NCBI GenBank assembly: GCA_937880065.1
Contig: CALFMA010000299.1
Span: 1 to 5,666, forward strand
From: an uncultured Ruminococcus sp.
GTDB taxonomy: Bacteria; Bacillota_A; Clostridia; Oscillospirales; Ruminococcaceae
Reading direction: 5' to 3'
DNA length: 5,666 nt
Below the pieces are notes generated by a model. It saw only the letters and a list, made by a program, of their open reading frames with translations. It was not told where the DNA came from and made no database searches. Position numbers and translations under genes: made by a program. Shown here in pieces: positions 5,427-5,666 of the stretch (position 1 is its first letter; each line of letters opens with the position of its first letter).

Positions 5427-5475
5427 AGCCTATAGCTAATAGCTAATGGCTCACGGCTGACGGCTAAAAGCTTTT
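5427..5475. repeat. Heptad repeat block 1 (seven units, RGCTAAY type)
   Basis: The 49 bases divide exactly into seven 7-nt units of the RGCTAAY type. They start with AGCCTAT, include two identical AGCTAAT units (5434-5447), and end with GGCTAAA and AGCTTTT. Such short tandem heptads resemble the STRR sequences described in cyanobacteria and are also common between genes in Clostridia. No reading frame runs through it. Confidence 0.75.
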
Positions 5476-5479
5476 ATAC

Positions 5480-5510
5480 AAAAAAAGGACAGCGGAAAAA
5501 TCCGCCGTCC
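5480..5510 (-). terminator. Intrinsic terminator of the minus-strand gene
   Basis: On the minus strand, GGACGGCGG (5510 to 5502) pairs with CCGCTGTCC (5495 to 5487) around a 6-nt T-rich loop and is followed by seven T (plus-strand A at 5480-5486). The single imperfect pair is G-T on the minus strand and A-C on the plus strand, which fixes its direction. It lies about 80 bases after the stop at 5589-5591. Confidence 0.85.
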
Positions 5511-5512
5511 AT

Positions 5513-5533
5513 AATTCTTAATTCTTAATTAAT
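5513..5533. repeat. AATTCTT heptad repeat before the minus-strand terminator
   Basis: Two perfect AATTCTT units and one AATTAAT follow each other. On the minus strand they read AAGAATT and precede the GGACGG stem, mirroring the arrangement after corA at 5253-5279. Confidence 0.6.
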
Positions 5534-5546
5534 CAGCCGCCCACAT

Positions 5547-5581
5547 AGCTAACGGCTAAAGGCTAACAGCTAACAGCTTTT
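5547..5581. repeat. Heptad repeat block 2 (five units, RGCTAAY type)
   Basis: Thirty-five bases divide exactly into five units: AGCTAAC, GGCTAAA, GGCTAAC, AGCTAAC and AGCTTTT. The block has the same direction and the same AGCTTTT end as block 1, and its last three bases overlap the right arm of the 19-bp inverted repeat. Confidence 0.75.
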
Positions 5582-5588
5582 AAAATAA

Positions 5589-5666
5589 TTACGCATTAAC
5601 AAAAATTTCCTCATAATCCTCACGGATAAAACGGTGATACATAGCGTGCCAGCCGCCATTCATACA
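5589..5666 (-). CDS. C-terminal end of an unrecognised protein (partial)
   Basis: The minus strand reads open from the window edge for 25 codons to TAA (plus-strand 5589-5591). The peptide runs CMNGGWHAMYHRFIRED, then YEEIFVNA. Tryptophan, histidines and a charged C-terminus look like a real protein end, and a minus-strand terminator follows at a sensible distance. I cannot name the family from this fragment. The stop codon and the last two codons are inside the right arm of the 19-bp inverted repeat, so the natural end may have been altered by that element. A complete 24-aa ORF starting at ATG 5663 is possible but less likely. Confidence 0.6.
   Translation of the reverse strand, partial: CMNGGWHAMYHRFIREDYEEIFVNA

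Larger units (their letters stand above)
5407..5597. repeat. 19-bp perfect inverted repeat bracketing a 191-bp segment
   Basis: AATGCGTAATTATTTTAAA (5407-5425) is exactly repeated in inverse orientation at 5579-5597. The right arm includes the last two codons and the stop of the minus-strand gene, so that gene's 3' end is copied on the opposite strand 150 bases away. The enclosed segment holds two heptad blocks and the minus-strand terminator, and encodes no protein. It could be a small non-autonomous (MITE-like) element or an inverted duplication. Flanking target-site duplications are not evident. Confidence 0.7.

Noticed and set aside
5389..5597. The repeat cluster as a CRISPR array
   Set aside because: Units are 7 nt and abut with no spacers, and no cas genes are present.

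Overview
The window looks like a chromosomal piece from a low-to-moderate GC Gram-positive of the class Clostridia, possibly a Ruminococcus-like gut bacterium. The basis is strong AGGAGG-type ribosome sites, sigma-A promoters with extended -10 elements, the sequence style of the proteins, and the short interspersed repeats. The genus is a guess. No phage, plasmid or CRISPR signature is visible.

Left part (1-4057): a sigma-A promoter (85-113) drives a closely spaced plus-strand gene set. It starts with pheA (148-1260), a bifunctional chorismate mutase/prephenate dehydratase with a C-terminal ACT domain. Fifteen bases later comes metH (1276-3642), a cobalamin-dependent methionine synthase of the short type, with homocysteine, methyl-folate and B12 modules but no AdoMet-dependent reactivation domain. 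After 34 bases follows a small unrecognised gene (3677-4057) whose product has one N-terminal membrane helix, then a transposase-like helix-turn-helix and a charged helical tail. I see no terminator between these genes.

Middle part (4055-5304): a second sigma-A promoter (4093-4121), next to a 17-bp tandem repeat, starts a leader of about 190 nt ahead of corA, a CorA-family Mg2+/divalent cation transporter (4319-5242 plus stop). The leader holds a 25-codon ORF with a good ribosome site. Just after it, a predicted hairpin pairs CUCC with the only Shine-Dalgarno sequence available to corA. The leader-ORF stop lies 5 nt before this hairpin, an arrangement expected for translational attenuation or coupling. 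I consider this the most interesting feature of the window. The transcript ends at a clear intrinsic terminator (5274-5304).

Right part (5246-5666): a convergent intergenic region packed with repeats. It has heptanucleotide arrays (RGCTAAY)n, AAGAATT heptads, two GTAGGGGC boxes, a 19-bp inverted repeat, and a second terminator facing the other way (5480-5510) for a minus-strand gene. Only the last 25 codons of that gene are in the window (5589-5666).

Functionally, pheA (phenylalanine) and metH (methionine) form an amino-acid biosynthesis transcript. corA appears to be a separate, leader-controlled transcription unit for cation uptake.
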